Below, one piece after another: positions 37,901 to 52,900 of a stretch of 64,000 bases of DNA. This DNA is from Apteryx mantelli. Lineage: Eukaryota; Chordata; Aves; Apterygiformes; Apterygidae. Position numbers and translations under genes: made by a program. Positions within the stretch are counted from its first letter, which is position 1. The number at the start of each line of letters is the position of its first letter. The stretch spans positions 46,188,501 to 46,252,500 of the forward strand of contig NC_089980.1 of assembly GCF_036417845.1 (NCBI RefSeq). Direction: 5' to 3'. The notes beneath the pieces were generated by a model, which searched no databases, was not told the origin of the DNA, and was given only the letters and a program-made list of their open reading frames with translations.

Positions 37901-40900
37901 GTGCAGGACCCTGCACTTCCCTTTGTTGAATTTCATGAGGTTCCTCTCTGCCCACCTCTCCAGCCTGTCCAAGTCTCTTTGAATGGCAGCACAGCCCTCT
38001 GGCGTATCGGCCACTCCTCCCAGTTTTGTATCGTCAGCAAACTTGCTGAGGGTGCACTCTGTGCCTTCATCCAGGTCATTGATGAAGAAGTTGAACAAGA
38101 CTGGACCCAGGACTGACCCCTGGGGGACACCGCTAGCTACAGGCCTCCAACTAGACTCTGTGCCACTGAGCACAACTCTCTGAGCTCTGCCATTCAGCCA
38201 GTTCTCAATCCACCTCACTGTCCACTCATCTAACCCGCACTTCCTGAGCTTGTCTATGAGGATGCTATGGGAGACAGTGTCAAAAGCCTTGCTGAAGTCT
38301 AGGTAGACAACATCCACTGCTCTCCCCTCATCTACCCAGCCAGTCATTCCATCATAGAAGGCTATCAGATTGGTTAGGCATGATTTCCCCTTGGTGAAGC
38401 CATGCTGACTACTCCTGATCACCTTCTTTTCCTCCACATGCGTGGAGATGGCCTCCAGGATGAGCTGCTCCATCACCTTTCCAGGGATGGAGGTGAGGCT
38501 GACTGGCCTGTAGTTCCCTGGGTCCTCCTTCTTGCCCTTTTTAAAGACTGGGGTGACATTGGCTTTCTTCCAGTCCTCGGGCACCTCTCCTGTTCTCCAT
38601 GACCTTTCAAAGATGATGGAGAGTGGCTTAGCAATAATGTCCGCCAGCTCCCTCAGCACTCGTGGGTGCATCCCATCAGGGCCCATGGATTTGTGGGTGT
38701 CAAGTTTGCTTAAATGATCTCTAACCCACTCCTCCTCCACCAAGGGAAAGTCTTCCTCTCTCCAGACTTTCTCTCTTGCCTCCAGGGTCTGGGGTTCCTG
38801 AGGGCTGGCCTGAGCAGTAAAGACTGAAGCAAAGAAGGCATTCAGTAACTCTGCCTTCTCTGCATCCTTCGTCACCAGGGCACCCACCCCATTCAGCAAA
38901 GGGCCCACATTTTCCCTAGTCTTCCTCTTGCTGCTGATGTATTTGAAGAAGCCCTTCTTGTTGTCCTTGACATCTCTAGCCAGATTTAATTCCAAACGGG
39001 CCTTAGCCTTCCTCGTCGCATCCCTGCATACTCTGACAACATTCCTATATTCATCCCAAGTGGCCTGTCCCCCTTTCCACTTTCTGTAGACTTCCTTCTT
39101 CTGGTTGAGTTTTGCCAGGAGCTCCTTGCTCATCCAAATTCAGGTTGCTTGTGAACTTGCTTGGTAAAACTAGCTGGATCAACCTGCTGTTCTTTCTTTT
39201 GCAGCAGGTAATTCCCTCTTACATATTCAGACAAGATAAAATTGTATAGAAATTCTGGAACACCAGGGGGGAAAACATAAACTGACTTGCAGCTGGACCC
39301 TTTTACATGAGGTCCGTATAGATGCTTGGCATCCATCTATGTCAACTACGTTTTCTTGTGACTCTGAGTTTTAGTCACATTGTTTGTGGCAAAGGGACCC
39401 GGTACTGACTTATTGCTGAGTTTTATTGTTTGTGCTTAGAAAGAGAATATAAATTGTGGAAGATTAATCCATATGCTTCTATACTATTTTCAGTAAGTTT
39501 TCTTTTGCCTAGAATTTTTTTTTTTTGTCGGAAATAATGTGTGTCTGTCTAACGAAGTTATGATTATCTCAGTTATGTTTATTTTGATGAATATGTCTAT
39601 GGGCATGTTTTTGACATTTTTCAGGCATTAATGTTTACTCAGTAGTTAGGTCACTTTCTTGCAGTGCTTAGTCAATAATGATTTTCACTTTATTTTTCTC
39701 TATGTAGCTGTCATAAGTGATACTGTAATCCTGTTCAAAGGGCGTAAGTAAGGCAACGGTTGTAAGGAAAGACAATATCATGTGCTCTGATAAAATATAT
39801 GTATGCCTTATTCGTTTCATAGAGTATTTGCACATTCTTGTGGGGTTTCTTTCACATTTTTTATGATAATAGTACACTAGGTGGCCATGTCAAAATCTGT
39901 GAAAATCTCAGGGCCTTAGGCTGTCTGATATTTTTATGTTTAACCACTAGATGGGGGAGGTGACTGTGAAGAGAGGAGACTGAAGACAAAGTTAGTGCAG
40001 TGGGTACAGCTCCAGGATCAAGGATGTGCAGAAAAAGAAGATATAGTCTCTGCAATAGAAGCACTTCTCTTTCAGTCTGGTTGCTTTGCTAAGAGCTGTA
40101 CCAGAAATCTGCCAAGATGTCTTCTGCATTGAATGAAAAGAGCAAAATGGAAGTACTTTTAGTTAGTTCCTTCCTAATTTTCACTGATCATTTTCTTATT
40201 AGTTAATATCACCATTTAGATCAGTGAAAATAAAGCTTGCTTTCTTACCCTTCTTTTTTGAACTGTTTTAAAATTATATCAAATGTCTAAAAACTCTTTC
40301 CTGGCAAAAGGTACTTTTTTCCCTGGAAATTAGTATTTGAAATGCCATAGAATTTTAACTCTAAAAATTAAATAATTTATTTATGCTAATTGCCTATTTA
40401 GTCCAATTCAAAAGTATAAAATATAAAAAAATGATGCTCATAATGAGACGCTCCCATTTGAGCTTTGAAGAAAGAAAATACATTTCAAGTCAGTAGGCTA
40501 TCTTATTTTTCGTTTGTTGAAAACTTTACTGGCATTTCTCTCCACCGGAGATTTTAGCTGTAAGTAGAAGTTTTTCTCTGAACTGGTTTAAACTAAGGCC
40601 CTCTTTCTTGTCACACACAGACAGGGAAATACTGCAAGATGCTGGATTAGCTTGTTCGCTTTTCATTGTTTTCTTTTGTAGCAGCAATCCGTTTAGCTAT
40701 GGTATGCTGAGTTTATCTGATTAGCATCTAATGAGTAAAGGGAATAGGGGAAATGTTGCCCAAGTTACTTAAGCCGAATAAAGTTTTCAGTACCTTCCCC
40801 CTCTTTCCAAATACCTGAACTTTGCTGACCCTCCCTTGCTTTTTTTTTTTTTTCTTCCACCGCAGCTCTTTCCCATGTGAGATGTGCTCCCCCTGCAGCT

Positions 40901-43900
40901 TTAGCTGTCAGAAGGAGCGGTGCGATTAGCTGGATTTTGTTCGGTGCACATTGATCACAACATACATCCTGCTCAACAGTGTTTGACAGTCTGTCTGGAG
41001 CTCTTACAAATTCAACTACTGTTGTTATGCTGACTTTCATGCTGTACCCGAGAACATTTACAGAACAAAAAAGCAATAATCTGTAGCAGGACTACTTCTA
41101 AAATAGATTTTTAAATTAAAACCATTAGGTATGACTGTAAGCAATAAAATGATTTATTTAGGTTAGAAGTGACATTTTAATGAGGATTCACTGGAGCTTG
41201 AACCATTACATTATATAAAGAAATTCAAGAAAGCTGAGATTTAGTAATGCTTAAAATCAGTGTGTGCCATACAGGTTGTGGTTCTGTTACTGCGATTAAC
41301 TTGGTAAGTTTCTTCCATAACTCATGTTTTCCTCTGGACTTCAACTTGATTTTGGGATTACTCTGTTTCAATTTGACATTGCATTGTAAAAATTTTAATA
41401 GGAAAGTAAAATTCTGAAAAATTTAGAGGAGAACATCTGTATCAGTTTATGCTGCTTAAGTATGTTGTAAGTGGTTGCATTAGTTTTATACAGAAATGTG
41501 AAGTTGTCTAAATGCCAATGGAAATAGGTCTGTGGAAGGTAGGACTGACTTGCTTGGGGAATTTCCTTTTGGTTATGCGTAGCAAGTTCTATGGCTGTCG
41601 AAGTAATAATGGCACAGCAATAAAAATGTGCAAAGTGGGTTGTCAATAAAACAGCAGTATTGCTGAGAAAATGTCATAGAGAGAGAGACCATTGAAAATA
41701 TTGCAAGCTTTACCTGCTTAACAATAAATTTTTAATAGAAATGACCTCACATTTCTTTTCTTGTTATCAGTGTCCCCACTTTCTCAGAATTAAAAAAAAA
41801 CCCTTTACAATAGACAGAGTAGCAGTAGTGATCCTGTAAGAGCAGAATGTGCATGCATATTTTTAAATTATTTAAACATACTGAAACAAAGCTAGAGGTA
41901 CTGAAATGTACCAGGACACTTAAGAAAGGTTGTAGGAGACAGTGAAGGACTGTTGGGGTGCGCTCATCTTCCCATTTAGCGCATCCCAAGGAGGTGCCTC
42001 CCCCAGGGGAGGTGTTCATGTTCTTGGTGCATTGCAATGGAGAACGCAACACGTGCAATTAAACTACTGGCAATACTGAAGCCAGTCTGGAAGTGTCGCT
42101 GCTTTAAGTTAATTAAATTTTGGAGAAACATCCCTGTTTGTTCACTTCACTGACAGCCCAGTGTCATTTAAGCTTCTTGTTTCCATTATTGCTGTGTTTT
42201 GTTTTGTTTCGTTTTGTTTTTTGTCTGCTCCTGAATGTATACAGCTCATGCCAAGCTTCTAACCAGCCATCAAGATGGATGAAAAACAGGTGTTAATCTG
42301 TAAATTAGGTATTGAAATATTTTGTAATTTGATTCAAAGGTTTATTCAAATCACAAAAAGTATGTGTGTGTGTTTTTCTTTTCCCCTCTCAGGTTTGCAA
42401 TTATGTGTGGCTATATGTCTCAGTTTGAAAGTGTACAAAACAAAATCAGGAATGGTTATCTCTTTAAGGTATGTTTTTTTGTAGGGTTGTGGGGTTTTTT
42501 TGTTTTTTTTTTAAGCTATTCCTGTAATTTATTTCCTCATATAGTGTCAAAGATGGATATTTCCAACACAGTAATTCATCCTCAAAGGTATATTTTGGTG
42601 CCTATGTTAAAGTGAAGGAGTTATTTTTATGTACACGAATAGGTGATATGCTGGCAAAATGTAAGAATTGACTTAGGATTCTGATAACATCAAGATTTCC
42701 ATTTTATTCTGTGATCAAAGCAGGGAGGAGAAGGGAGTAACAATTTCATTTGCAAAACTGAAACACATTAAATATTTAGTGGTGAACTAACACATTCCCG
42801 CAATCATGCTTCATGCCACCCTTAAGAAGTGGTGTATGCTTTAACCCTGTCCCTTCAAAGGTAATTGTGTAATTTAGACATAGTGGTGTGTGTTAGGTGT
42901 ACTCCCCTGCCCGTGCTTGTGCTCGGTGTTGCTCTGGCTCCTTCCATCTGCTGCCCCTTTGAGCCTGCATCCCTGTTTCTGGGTGTCACCAGAGCCAGCA
43001 GGCAGGTTTGCCCTTACTGGGAGTTCCCCTGCTGGGGGACGCCGGGCCAAGTCCCTGTCACCTCTCCTCCTTGACAGGGCTTGGAGTGTCGCAGGGCTCT
43101 CCTGTGAGAGCACATTAATTTTGTCAGAGCCATGCCAAGCGACCTCAGTCCCAAGTGTCAGGGCCTGGTAGGAGCATAGCAAAAATGATGTGATGCTGCA
43201 GAAAAGGGGGCATATAACAGAGAAGTGCTGCAGTTGTTAAAGGATGGAGCTTAAAAAGAGTCCGCAGTGTTAACAGTAGCCTTTTCAGTGAGGTCCTTCT
43301 CTTGAGAAGTAGTTGCTGAAATCCATGTAAGTCATTTGGAAGCATGGAGGCTTTGGGGAAAATAGTAGCATGAAAAAGTAGCTCGTATCTGAATAGTTGT
43401 GGACAATATGATGAAATAATAGGTTCTCAGATCAGTATAATTTGCATGTTTTAGTGATCGACTTAATTAGAAAAACAGATATCTGAAAAAAACAACATCT
43501 TAAGAGAAATTTCTTTTGAGAGGCAAATGGTAGTTAGGGATGAAATAACATATTTCTTTTTTCTTTAAACTCAGGTTAAGCAACAAGAGCTTTTTGCAGT
43601 GAATTAAACAGAGAAATAGAGAAACTCATGACCTGTAATGAAAATGGCTTTGGAAGAAGCACCACATTAGATAGTTCCTGGGTTTTATTGTTTCACTGCA
43701 GCAGAACCATTTTATTTCCTATGTTTCACATTATAGGAACAATTTATTGCGTCATGAACCATATCGTTACAACAGTGATGTTCCAAGGTGGAAGAGCTTG
43801 GTGCTGTTTTTTAAGATCTATCAAAGAGAATAATTGCACTCCTACTGATTTGGTGTGCTACCATTTTATAATGGTAATTGTATATACAATTAATATAACT

Positions 43901-46900
43901 GAAGTTGTTGCCTTTTTAAGACAAAAGTTCTTGAGCTATTTGGTGGAACTTTGGAGCTGCTCAGTCATGTTCTAAATGCAACAGGTCTTGCTGCATTGTG
44001 TGCAGAGTTGCTAAATAATTGTTTGTGGTTTTCCTTCATAAGGGGTTTGCTAATTAAAGTATTTTTAGGATATTAGAACAAAATTAAAGCAGAAGAGAGT
44101 TTCAAAATTTGTGTATGATTTACAGTGAATTTCTTAGAATGTGAACACACTTGCCAAGCAAACATCTAAAGTGACACTGATTTTCTTTCGAATAGGAGCA
44201 CCTAGACAAAGCAATTGAACTTAAGCCTCAAGATCCTTTTTTGTATTACCTAAATGGAAGATGGTGCTATTCAGTAAGTTGCTTTCTGTATCTAACCTAT
44301 GATTTGAGTATACTGAAAAATGATAATGCGTTTGAAATGAAATAACAGGCTTTAAGACAAAGTACATATTTGTTGAAGTAGATGTTTTGAAACTAGATGA
44401 AACAGTACATATGCATTTCTGGATTTTATTTCCATGTCTGTGATGTTACTGCTGTCCATTCCTGTCATGTATATTAAGTAAACTACACTCATATGCCCCT
44501 CGTTGTATTCAGATTTCTTATTTAAATGCATAAATGAAAAGTAACAGATATTTGGAAAAGAGAAAAGGTAACCTTGGATACTGGAAGGCTTGAATTCAGT
44601 TCTTCACTCTGCCACAAACTTCCTGGGTGCCCTTGGGTCAGTTATATAGCCCTGCTGTAACTTCATTCCCCACCCGTAACCGGAGATGGCAGCACCTCCA
44701 TGCTGTGGCGTTAGGTGTGTGGCAGAACCGCTACTGCACTGGCTTGGTGGATTTGATGTGAATGTCACAGCAAAGATGCAAGTATAAAATCTGTAACTTA
44801 CCTCAAAATTCCCGAGTAATACAGGTTTTTTTGTTATGCCAACATGACAAATGCTTTTAAATATTGTATTAATAACATAGTGATGAGTATTTGCATATGC
44901 AAAATTAAAATAATTATCTGGCTTATAAGTTTAGCTGTTGATTTAATTTTTTGAAAAATTGATGATTGTGCTTGTAATCTGAGAGTTTCTTTATTCCTAA
45001 ACCCACATTCTTGATGGCTCAGATAGCTATCCTTATCACTTTGTCTTGCATGTTGAGAGACATCTTTGTCAGAAGAAAATGTTCCTGCATGGTCTATGCT
45101 GTAAAAGGTCACTGGGAGACTTCTCAAAGCAATAGCAGCTGATGTTAGAAGGAGATTGCTTATTTCGCTCCAAAAATTCAGTCTGAACTCTTCATATTAA
45201 AAGTTGTGTTCTGAAACCACTGTATTCCTCTTTTAGTAAGGTGTTGCCTTCAAGCACATTAATTGAATCAAAAGCACATATAAACATGAGATGAAGATGT
45301 CCATCTAGATTGGGATCAAGTGTTCAGCATGCCTTGAAAAACTGAAATAGGTCAGAAAAACGCACTGCACCCAGTCACCAAGGCATTTCAGCCTTTTCAC
45401 TGCATTCAGCAGGGGCTTCCTTCACTGACACATTCCTGATAGTTTGTAAAATTTTGCCTAGTTTGTGAACTCGGATCAATCATTTATCATTTTGAGTGCT
45501 CTAATTTGGGGGAGGTTGTTTTTCTTTTTGAATGCTGAAAGTTGGTCTTGAACCATGTGCTTCTGTTTCTAAAACCTGTATCTAAAACATGTATGTATAT
45601 ATTTCTGCTGATCCATGCAGGGAGACAACGACCTCTTCTGATGGATTCTATTTTTTAATCACCAATCCCTTAAAATAATTACATGTCAAAATTGACAGCT
45701 TTGGCTTTGCTGTTCTCTAGTCCAGTGGTGATGGTACTGCAGTTATTTTTCCTTCTGGGACAGTATTAAGAAATCCATACTTTACTGGCAGAGCAGGCAG
45801 TGAAAGTTTCTTTTAAGGCAAGAGCATTAACATACATACCAGGGTTTTTTTTCCCCCCCATCTGTGCCACATGAGTTGGGGGGAAAAAACATATGATGAT
45901 ATGTTTTGAGCAAGCGTGTATTTCGGAATCAATTTCCTCTATGGCCTACCTCACTGCATAAGTCCTCCCCCCCACCTTCAAATAAACAAATAAATAAAAA
46001 AACTGCTAGAAAAAAGTGTATTCCAGCGTGGCCTTTTTCTTTCACCTACTTCCAAAGCTAGTCACTGTGAAGTGCCTGCAAACTAGGAGGAGGGAGTTGC
46101 TGTGACGTTTAGAACATTGCAGCCTTTGACTTTGGTTGTCTTTATCTACAACAAGACTTAATGCAAGGGAATCTTTCAGCAGTTCTTTCAGATCATGTAT
46201 ATGATTTTCAATAAGCTTTCAACAATTACATTTTTCTTAGTTGATCGAAACATGGTATGTCACCAGATTTTTTCAAAGAGCTTTTCATCCAGCTTTTCAT
46301 CATGGTGTACTCTGAAATATCAGCACTAGCTATGCAAAAGTGAGTTGCTAAAGACTGTCCTGTCATATACATGCTGCCCTGCTATTGAGGAGAATCTCTC
46401 TCAAATGCTTCTATACTGTGCTGTTTCCAACAACTGACTGCAGCTTGCATTTATATCAGACACTCCCAGATGTTTCTCATGGCTTGTTTGTCATTTGAAC
46501 TACCCCTTTTTGATACTTTACATGTTACCTCAGTATATCCCACTTGGTTCTTATTGCACTGTTTGTTTGTGTGTTTTTTTTTTTTTAATCTTGTTCCACT
46601 TTAGTGGCAAACGCCACTTCCTGAGTGAGTGATAAATGTTGCTTGTTGTGCTGTGTCATTGCACATACGTGTTCCACACTCACAGCATCTATGCAGTGTT
46701 TCCTTACTGAACAGTAAAGCCACAGATTAGCATTTGCTTCAGGATATGGCCTGACCTGTTTTTTTTGTTTTTTTTTTTAAAGTAAAACAATCCAACTAAT
46801 CGGATGTGATCTGATGTATCCATTGGACTATTTCAGGATTTTTTCTTTAATTCCCAGCTCCTGTGACTGTCTTGATGGCCGTGGCAAAATAGTAACCTGA

Positions 46901-49900
46901 GGCACTTAAGACAGGTTTGCATAATACAAATAAATGAAATATAGGACTGGGTTACATTTTGTTTTAACTTCTGGGACTGTCAGCTTTTAATCACTTTGTG
47001 ATTTGCACACCTTCAGTAGCAGGATGAGGCTATCATTTGGCAACCCTATATGGTTCTGAAAACTGGCTCAAGCATGGAAGTTGGCTCTAGATCTGAGACC
47101 AGTGAAATTGGTAATACCCTCATGAATTTTAGCAGACCATACGATTAAGTTTCTGTGCTGATGCACTAATACAGGCTTTGGCTGTGCATTTAACATAGAT
47201 GGTTTTAGGAGCCTGTGGAAGATGTGACAGATTCCTTGGTCCTGTCCTGCAGACCAAGGTGTTTCATGCTGTGATAATAATCCCCAGATTAGACTGTTGT
47301 CTCTAGTGTTGGTCCCAAATATTTCTTCGGAGTAGAGATTGCAATAGGGTTCTTGAAAAGTAGATATATCATACTCTTCCTTGGTACTGGTACCCATAGA
47401 TGGAGTGATAATGCTCCTCTTAGACCTTCTGATTTTTTTGTCTAGTCTATTTGAGGTTGAGGCTGGGGAGGCTGTTACCTAACATGATGAAATGATAGGA
47501 GAAAGAAGGATGACTGAGGAAAAAAGGTGAGCTTGTACTTGCAGTTTAGCTCATTTGGGGCTCAAATTAGGATGAGCCTCAACATTTGCTCTTTTATAAG
47601 TGTTTCTTCTAGGGACATTTTTAGTCACATATTCTCTTACTGAAGCAGCATAATTAGAAAAGGTAACTAGTGTTTTGATACTTTCTAGATTTTGATAACA
47701 CTTTTGGGAAATGTGATGTACTTGAATCTTCCTGTTCTAGTCAAACATTTCCCATTTATTCCCCATTTAGTGTTGGGGGATCTTACTGCTATTTTCTAGC
47801 ACTGTTTTTCTGGCTGACTAACTGAAAGTTAGGTATAGCATAAGAAGCTGTAAAATGGGATGCTTCTAGTATTATTACTCTGGAATCCAGTTTATTTTTT
47901 GAATGAAAATCGTTTGAACAGTCATTTGAGCATAAACATACAGTGGAGGCAAACAGTGAAGATTTATTGAAGGCTGAAATCTATACCCAGAGACTGTGTG
48001 CTATACTGCTCAAGCAATTTGGTAGAATTTTGCCAGAATTTGGCTCTGACTGCCACTTCTCACCTTCCTCGGTATAAAACTACTTACAGTTTTTCCTGCT
48101 GTGAAAAGCAGCAATAACGGAGAGCCAAGTTTCTGACACAGCAGTTGTTCTTCCCGGGCCAGATCCCCACTGGTGCCTTCCAGCAGAGCCCCTGGTGACC
48201 TTCCCACCACTTTGCAGCATGGAGGGGTTCGCCTCTGATGCATGACCAGTGACACTCAGATGCCTCCTTGTCTAAAAATCGATTTCTGATATTTTTGATT
48301 TCTCTTATTAGAAAGCCGGTAGAGCTGTAAGACAGAGCTAGATTCTTTTCTGACTCACATATCATCTCAGCTTTGTCAGAGAATTACTTCTGGTAACAAA
48401 ATCAGATAGGCAGAATTTTTCGTAGATCACTTCATAGATGTCATGATGGGCAAAATTTTCCTGTAAGACCTGCTGTGTATAGAAGAACCCACATAAAGCT
48501 CCAGTGTAGAGCATGTTTTTTGTTTTGCAGAGGTGATGAGGAAAGAAAAAATAATTTATGCATTTACCAAACGTAATTGAACACTGTTAGAAATGAATAA
48601 CCATAGAACCCTACTAAATGTCATCTTAATATTCCTTTTTCCAGAGCTGATATGTACTGCTAAATAGTGTTAATGTTTTCCAGGGTAGCTTTAGTGTTGA
48701 AGAAAAGATGAATACCATATAATTGTGATTAAGGTACTTTAAAATATTTAGTCAGCAAATTAAAATTGTGATTAGTATGTAAGAAGATATGTTAGCAGTT
48801 GCAAGGAAAAACAACTGGAGCAAAAGAGTTTTCATTTAAAATTTCTTAAATGATAGTAGATGAATCTTTTTTTTTTCCCCCTCAACCTTCAATGACAAAA
48901 AGCAGACTTTGCCAAGTACATGTCTTTTAGGGAAGGTTTCGTGTGTTTAATATATGCTTATGTTGATGCATGTGATTTAAAATAAATACAGTGTTGTTTG
49001 GAGACTTTTAAGTTTCAGCTTCTTCATTTTGGTGAATAGACAGTGAAAACTGCTTTGCTCTTCAAATCATCAGGAAATGTTTGTTGGAAGTGAATTGATC
49101 TGTGGTGAATTGTATGTAAGAATTAGAGCTTTCTTTAAAATTCTGTAAGCAAATATCTGGTAATTCTTAATACTTATTTTTTTTTTTTTAGTGCTTTAAT
49201 GTTTAGAGTAGCTTTTAAAACTGAGTATGTATCTCGTTAAGATTTATGGCTACCTGCCGTTACAGTACCGGCGCAGAGTAGCTGGCATATACTTGTGAAA
49301 CTGGATTAGAGCCTCTGGTAAATGCTGGTGTGGTGTTAAAAATGAGATCTCTTGGAATTTACTTTTGCAGGTTACATGCCATGTGTTGGATTCATCCCAG
49401 GTGTATCCCAATATAATGGGTTTGGGTTACATCAGGGAACAGATTGTCCCAGTTCCTTTGTCTGTGTGCTCTGCAAGTCTGCTCCCGTTACTGAAAGGGG
49501 AACAGCCCAGGGAATTCAAGTTGGATAAATGGCTAAATGCCTGTGCAGACTGTAGCGGTTCCTCAGATGGCAAGAGACGAGAGTGTTTGTGTTGGAAGCC
49601 AGTATTTTAAAGCTGCTGTCCAGTTATTTAATCTCTTCCAGAAGTCAAAGCATTGTAAAGTTATTTAATACAATTCACATTAATGTATTGTAATAAAAAA
49701 GAAAACACTTTCAGAAGATACTTACATAGGTTGCATTAATATTTTACTGAAGCTGAATCAATGGGATGATTTTCCTTTATGGAAGACAATTGTGTTATGT
49801 GTCTTCAGCGAACTATTACCAAAGAAGCACTGGCAAAGGAAATCCTTTAGGGAGGCAGGTCAGTCTTGGCTGAATTTTCAGACCGAATGGGCTAGTTTCC

Positions 49901-52900
49901 TTGGCACCAACTTCCTGAAGTCTGACAAAGGCTATGAATGGACAGGGTTTGCTTCTCATCAAAACCAAACAGAAGACAAAAACAGACTCCAAGCAGTGGA
50001 TGTTTTAGTTTTTATCTGAGTTTTGCTGCCACTAATCTACGGAGGAGAAAGGGATGTTAGGGAAACCTTTTTCCCACTTTCAATTTAGACACAAAATATA
50101 TAGGGGAGAACCACATTTTCTGCCTTAGTCTTCAGTGGAAGGAGAGGTCTGATAGGAGCGTGCCAGGCACTGACTTCATGGTCAGCTGCAATTTAGTCCT
50201 GTGGATGTTTTTCTTCCATTTCTGGTATTAATACAGTTTTGGGTAGAATAAGCTGCTGAAAGCTTGCTTTTTTGACAGATCTCTAGGAGAAATCTTAAGA
50301 GACGCCTGTCCCTGTTAGCTCTGGATATTGAAGAGTGGTATCCCCTGCTTGCCAGTGGCCAGGCTGTGTTGGTGACCTACTCCCCTCCAGCCCTAGGGAA
50401 GTTCAGGAGTATACTGATGTTTTCTTTTTTCTTAGCCACTCTTCTCAAGCGAGCAGGACTAGCTGTCCTCACATACAGCAGCTGGGGAGCAATGTTCCAG
50501 CGTTCATTGCAGTGTCCTTGTGAATTTTCAGATTGCTGGGGAGACAGAGGTCAGGGCTTGGGAGATCTTGAAAACCAAAACATGCTAAAGATTGGAAAGT
50601 CATCTGTAGAGCAGGGGACAATCTTGTTCTTTCTTTAACGTTTTTTTTTTTTTGTTGTGGTAGTTATTACCTGCTGCATTAGTTATTTTGCTTTTTACTT
50701 TCTGCTCTCCTATACCAGTCCTGAGACATGCACGTTAAGTGAAATAGCGGTCATGTTGAAGCTGATGATAGTTACAATCTCACTCCATCCAGTCTCTGTG
50801 CTTTGTTTTGTATGGGCATCCAGATATGTTTTGCACTATTTGGAATAACTGCAGAAATTAAAATTTCACTATACTAGAGCTTTCTGCACTGGGGTTTTTG
50901 TTGCATGTGCTTGCTCACACACAGAGAACACTTAATAAAGTTGGTATAAAAATTTACTGTCAAAAATTGATTTCAAATTAAAGACTCTGCTTGTATGCGT
51001 TCAGGGAAAGGATATCATTTCCTGTACATCATTATTGCTTCAGGACACAATTTTATGTTACAAAGCAGCTCTTCTCCCTTTGTCCCCGCTCAGTCATATG
51101 AGGGAGGCAGACTGACTCTGGTAGGGGATGGTTAAGCTGTTGGGATGGGATTTATCTCACCTGTCTTTAGCCATCCACAAGATACATGTCAGATCTGAGC
51201 TAACTGACAGCACTCCTTTTGTAGTCAAAAGAAAGAAAGAGAAAGAGAGGATAGTTCAGCCCAGGCTAAAGTAGATGAAGCGAGAGGAATTGCCTGATGG
51301 AAGAGCTCCTATCTCTCTACTGACTATCCAAGGAACCCAGAAAATCAGTGTAAACTAGGCACTTCATTTGTAAATGGCTAGAGTTTGCTGCAATGAATTC
51401 ATCAGGCCGTTGGCATGTAAGTCTGAGTATGTAAAGCATTACAGAATTATCTGACTACCTGTGTATTACCCATAAAGTGTAATATTGATTCCAGTGCACA
51501 TTAATGAAAACTCACTATAGCTGCATTTTGCTTTTAAATGTTGCTTTAGGTTGGTGGCTTTTGTAATATAGAAATAGCTAAGTACGTATAGTGCAAAGCA
51601 GCACCCAAGGCAGATGAAATAAGAACTAAAACCTCAGTAAAATAATTCTGATTAAATCTTGTAAGACAATAAAACAACTGCCAGGAAGAACTTTTATTTT
51701 AAATAGCTAATTATAACTCTACATAGAAAAACTGCAAGTTTGCTCTGTGTACGTGGGAATTGTATCTATGCAGTGTATATGTAGTGTCAGGTGGTGTCTC
51801 AGAGAACAGTATAAGATACACTCCCTTCACTTTTTTTCATTTCTTCCTTCCCCTGTAAGCTCACTCTATCTTGATGAGATGAACTTGGAGATACAGAAAA
51901 CCCCTTCCTCTTCCAAAAGAGTAAGGAACACTATAGCAGTAGACCGGCCTGAAGAAAACAATATTTTTGTAAAAAGAAAAATGAATCTAATACCTCTCAC
52001 AGAATCTGTCCTGGAAAACTAGAGAGTAGCTAGGGAAGTGTGGGGGGAATTACATATATACATATATATATGTGTGTGTGTGTGTATGTATATATATTTT
52101 AAAAAGTATCTACCTACAACTTGAAGTTTTAACCTCTGAGCTGCAGATTGTAACGCAGTGTAAAAGCACTTCAGTGCAAAGAGGGGAAGCATCATTTTGT
52201 TTTAATGAGTGAGAACTGTGAGATTGGTAAAGAGAGCTTTCCTAAAAATGCTTTGTTGCATTAAAAGAGGCTTCAAGAGCGAGGGATCTGAGAGAGATGA
52301 TGAAAAAAAGCTTTGGTTTCTTAATATTGTTTATCTCTGGAATATTATTTTTAGTGGTTTTGAGTGAAAGACTTACTGATGACGTTTAACAAACAAGGCG
52401 TTGGACCCTGCCAGACAACCAGCAAGGCTTGGCCAGGATGCCTTCTGTCTCCAAGCAGTGTTGCTCTTACTTAGCTAGTTTGTTGATGCCAAATGAGAAA
52501 ACATGGTTCTGTGCATTTTTCCATTGCATGCTGGCCTGTATTTGCTCTCTTTGCAATGGTATTTTTAAGGCAGTTTGCAACAAGAAATAGGGAGAGCTTG
52601 ATGTCCACTTAAAAGAGAAACGTTCTGGTTCATGGCTGTAGGTAGCATATGTTATAGTGTGGATGGATTCGCGTATTTTAGCATAATTAACTGTAACCTG
52701 CTGGATAATTGCTGGATTCAGCAGGAGAGGGCAGGGAAGGTGGCAACAGCCCTGAAGAGATTGGGAAGCCAGGGAATGAGGCGGGAATAATCAGAAGCTA
52801 TCCAAAACCATTTAAATTTTTACAGCAGAGGGACAGACTTGAGTTTCAGGCTTAACTCCATTACTGAATCAGAGCTCCCTCTAAAACAGATGGCTGTAAG

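Larger units (their letters stand above)
27832..42392 (+). other. RMDN2: RMDN2 intron 4, containing an antisense CR1 element
   Basis: The largest intron in this window, about 14.6 kb, GTAAGT to CCCCTCTCAG. It contains the CR1 insertion (about 37.15-39.14 kb), a T17-C7 tract, a 21-base poly-C tract, a GTTTT-rich stretch at about 42,194-42,222 and a cluster of hairpins near 42.0 kb. Nothing else is recognised. Confidence 0.9.

Noticed and set aside
37136..38717. Several + strand open frames across 37.1-38.7 kb
   Set aside because: They are shadows of the minus-strand CR1 reverse-transcriptase frame.
48010..48365. Overlapping minus-strand frames in intron 6 in a slightly GC-richer patch
   Set aside because: Neither frame shows a recognisable domain. 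It may be an old repeat, but no repeat family could be named.
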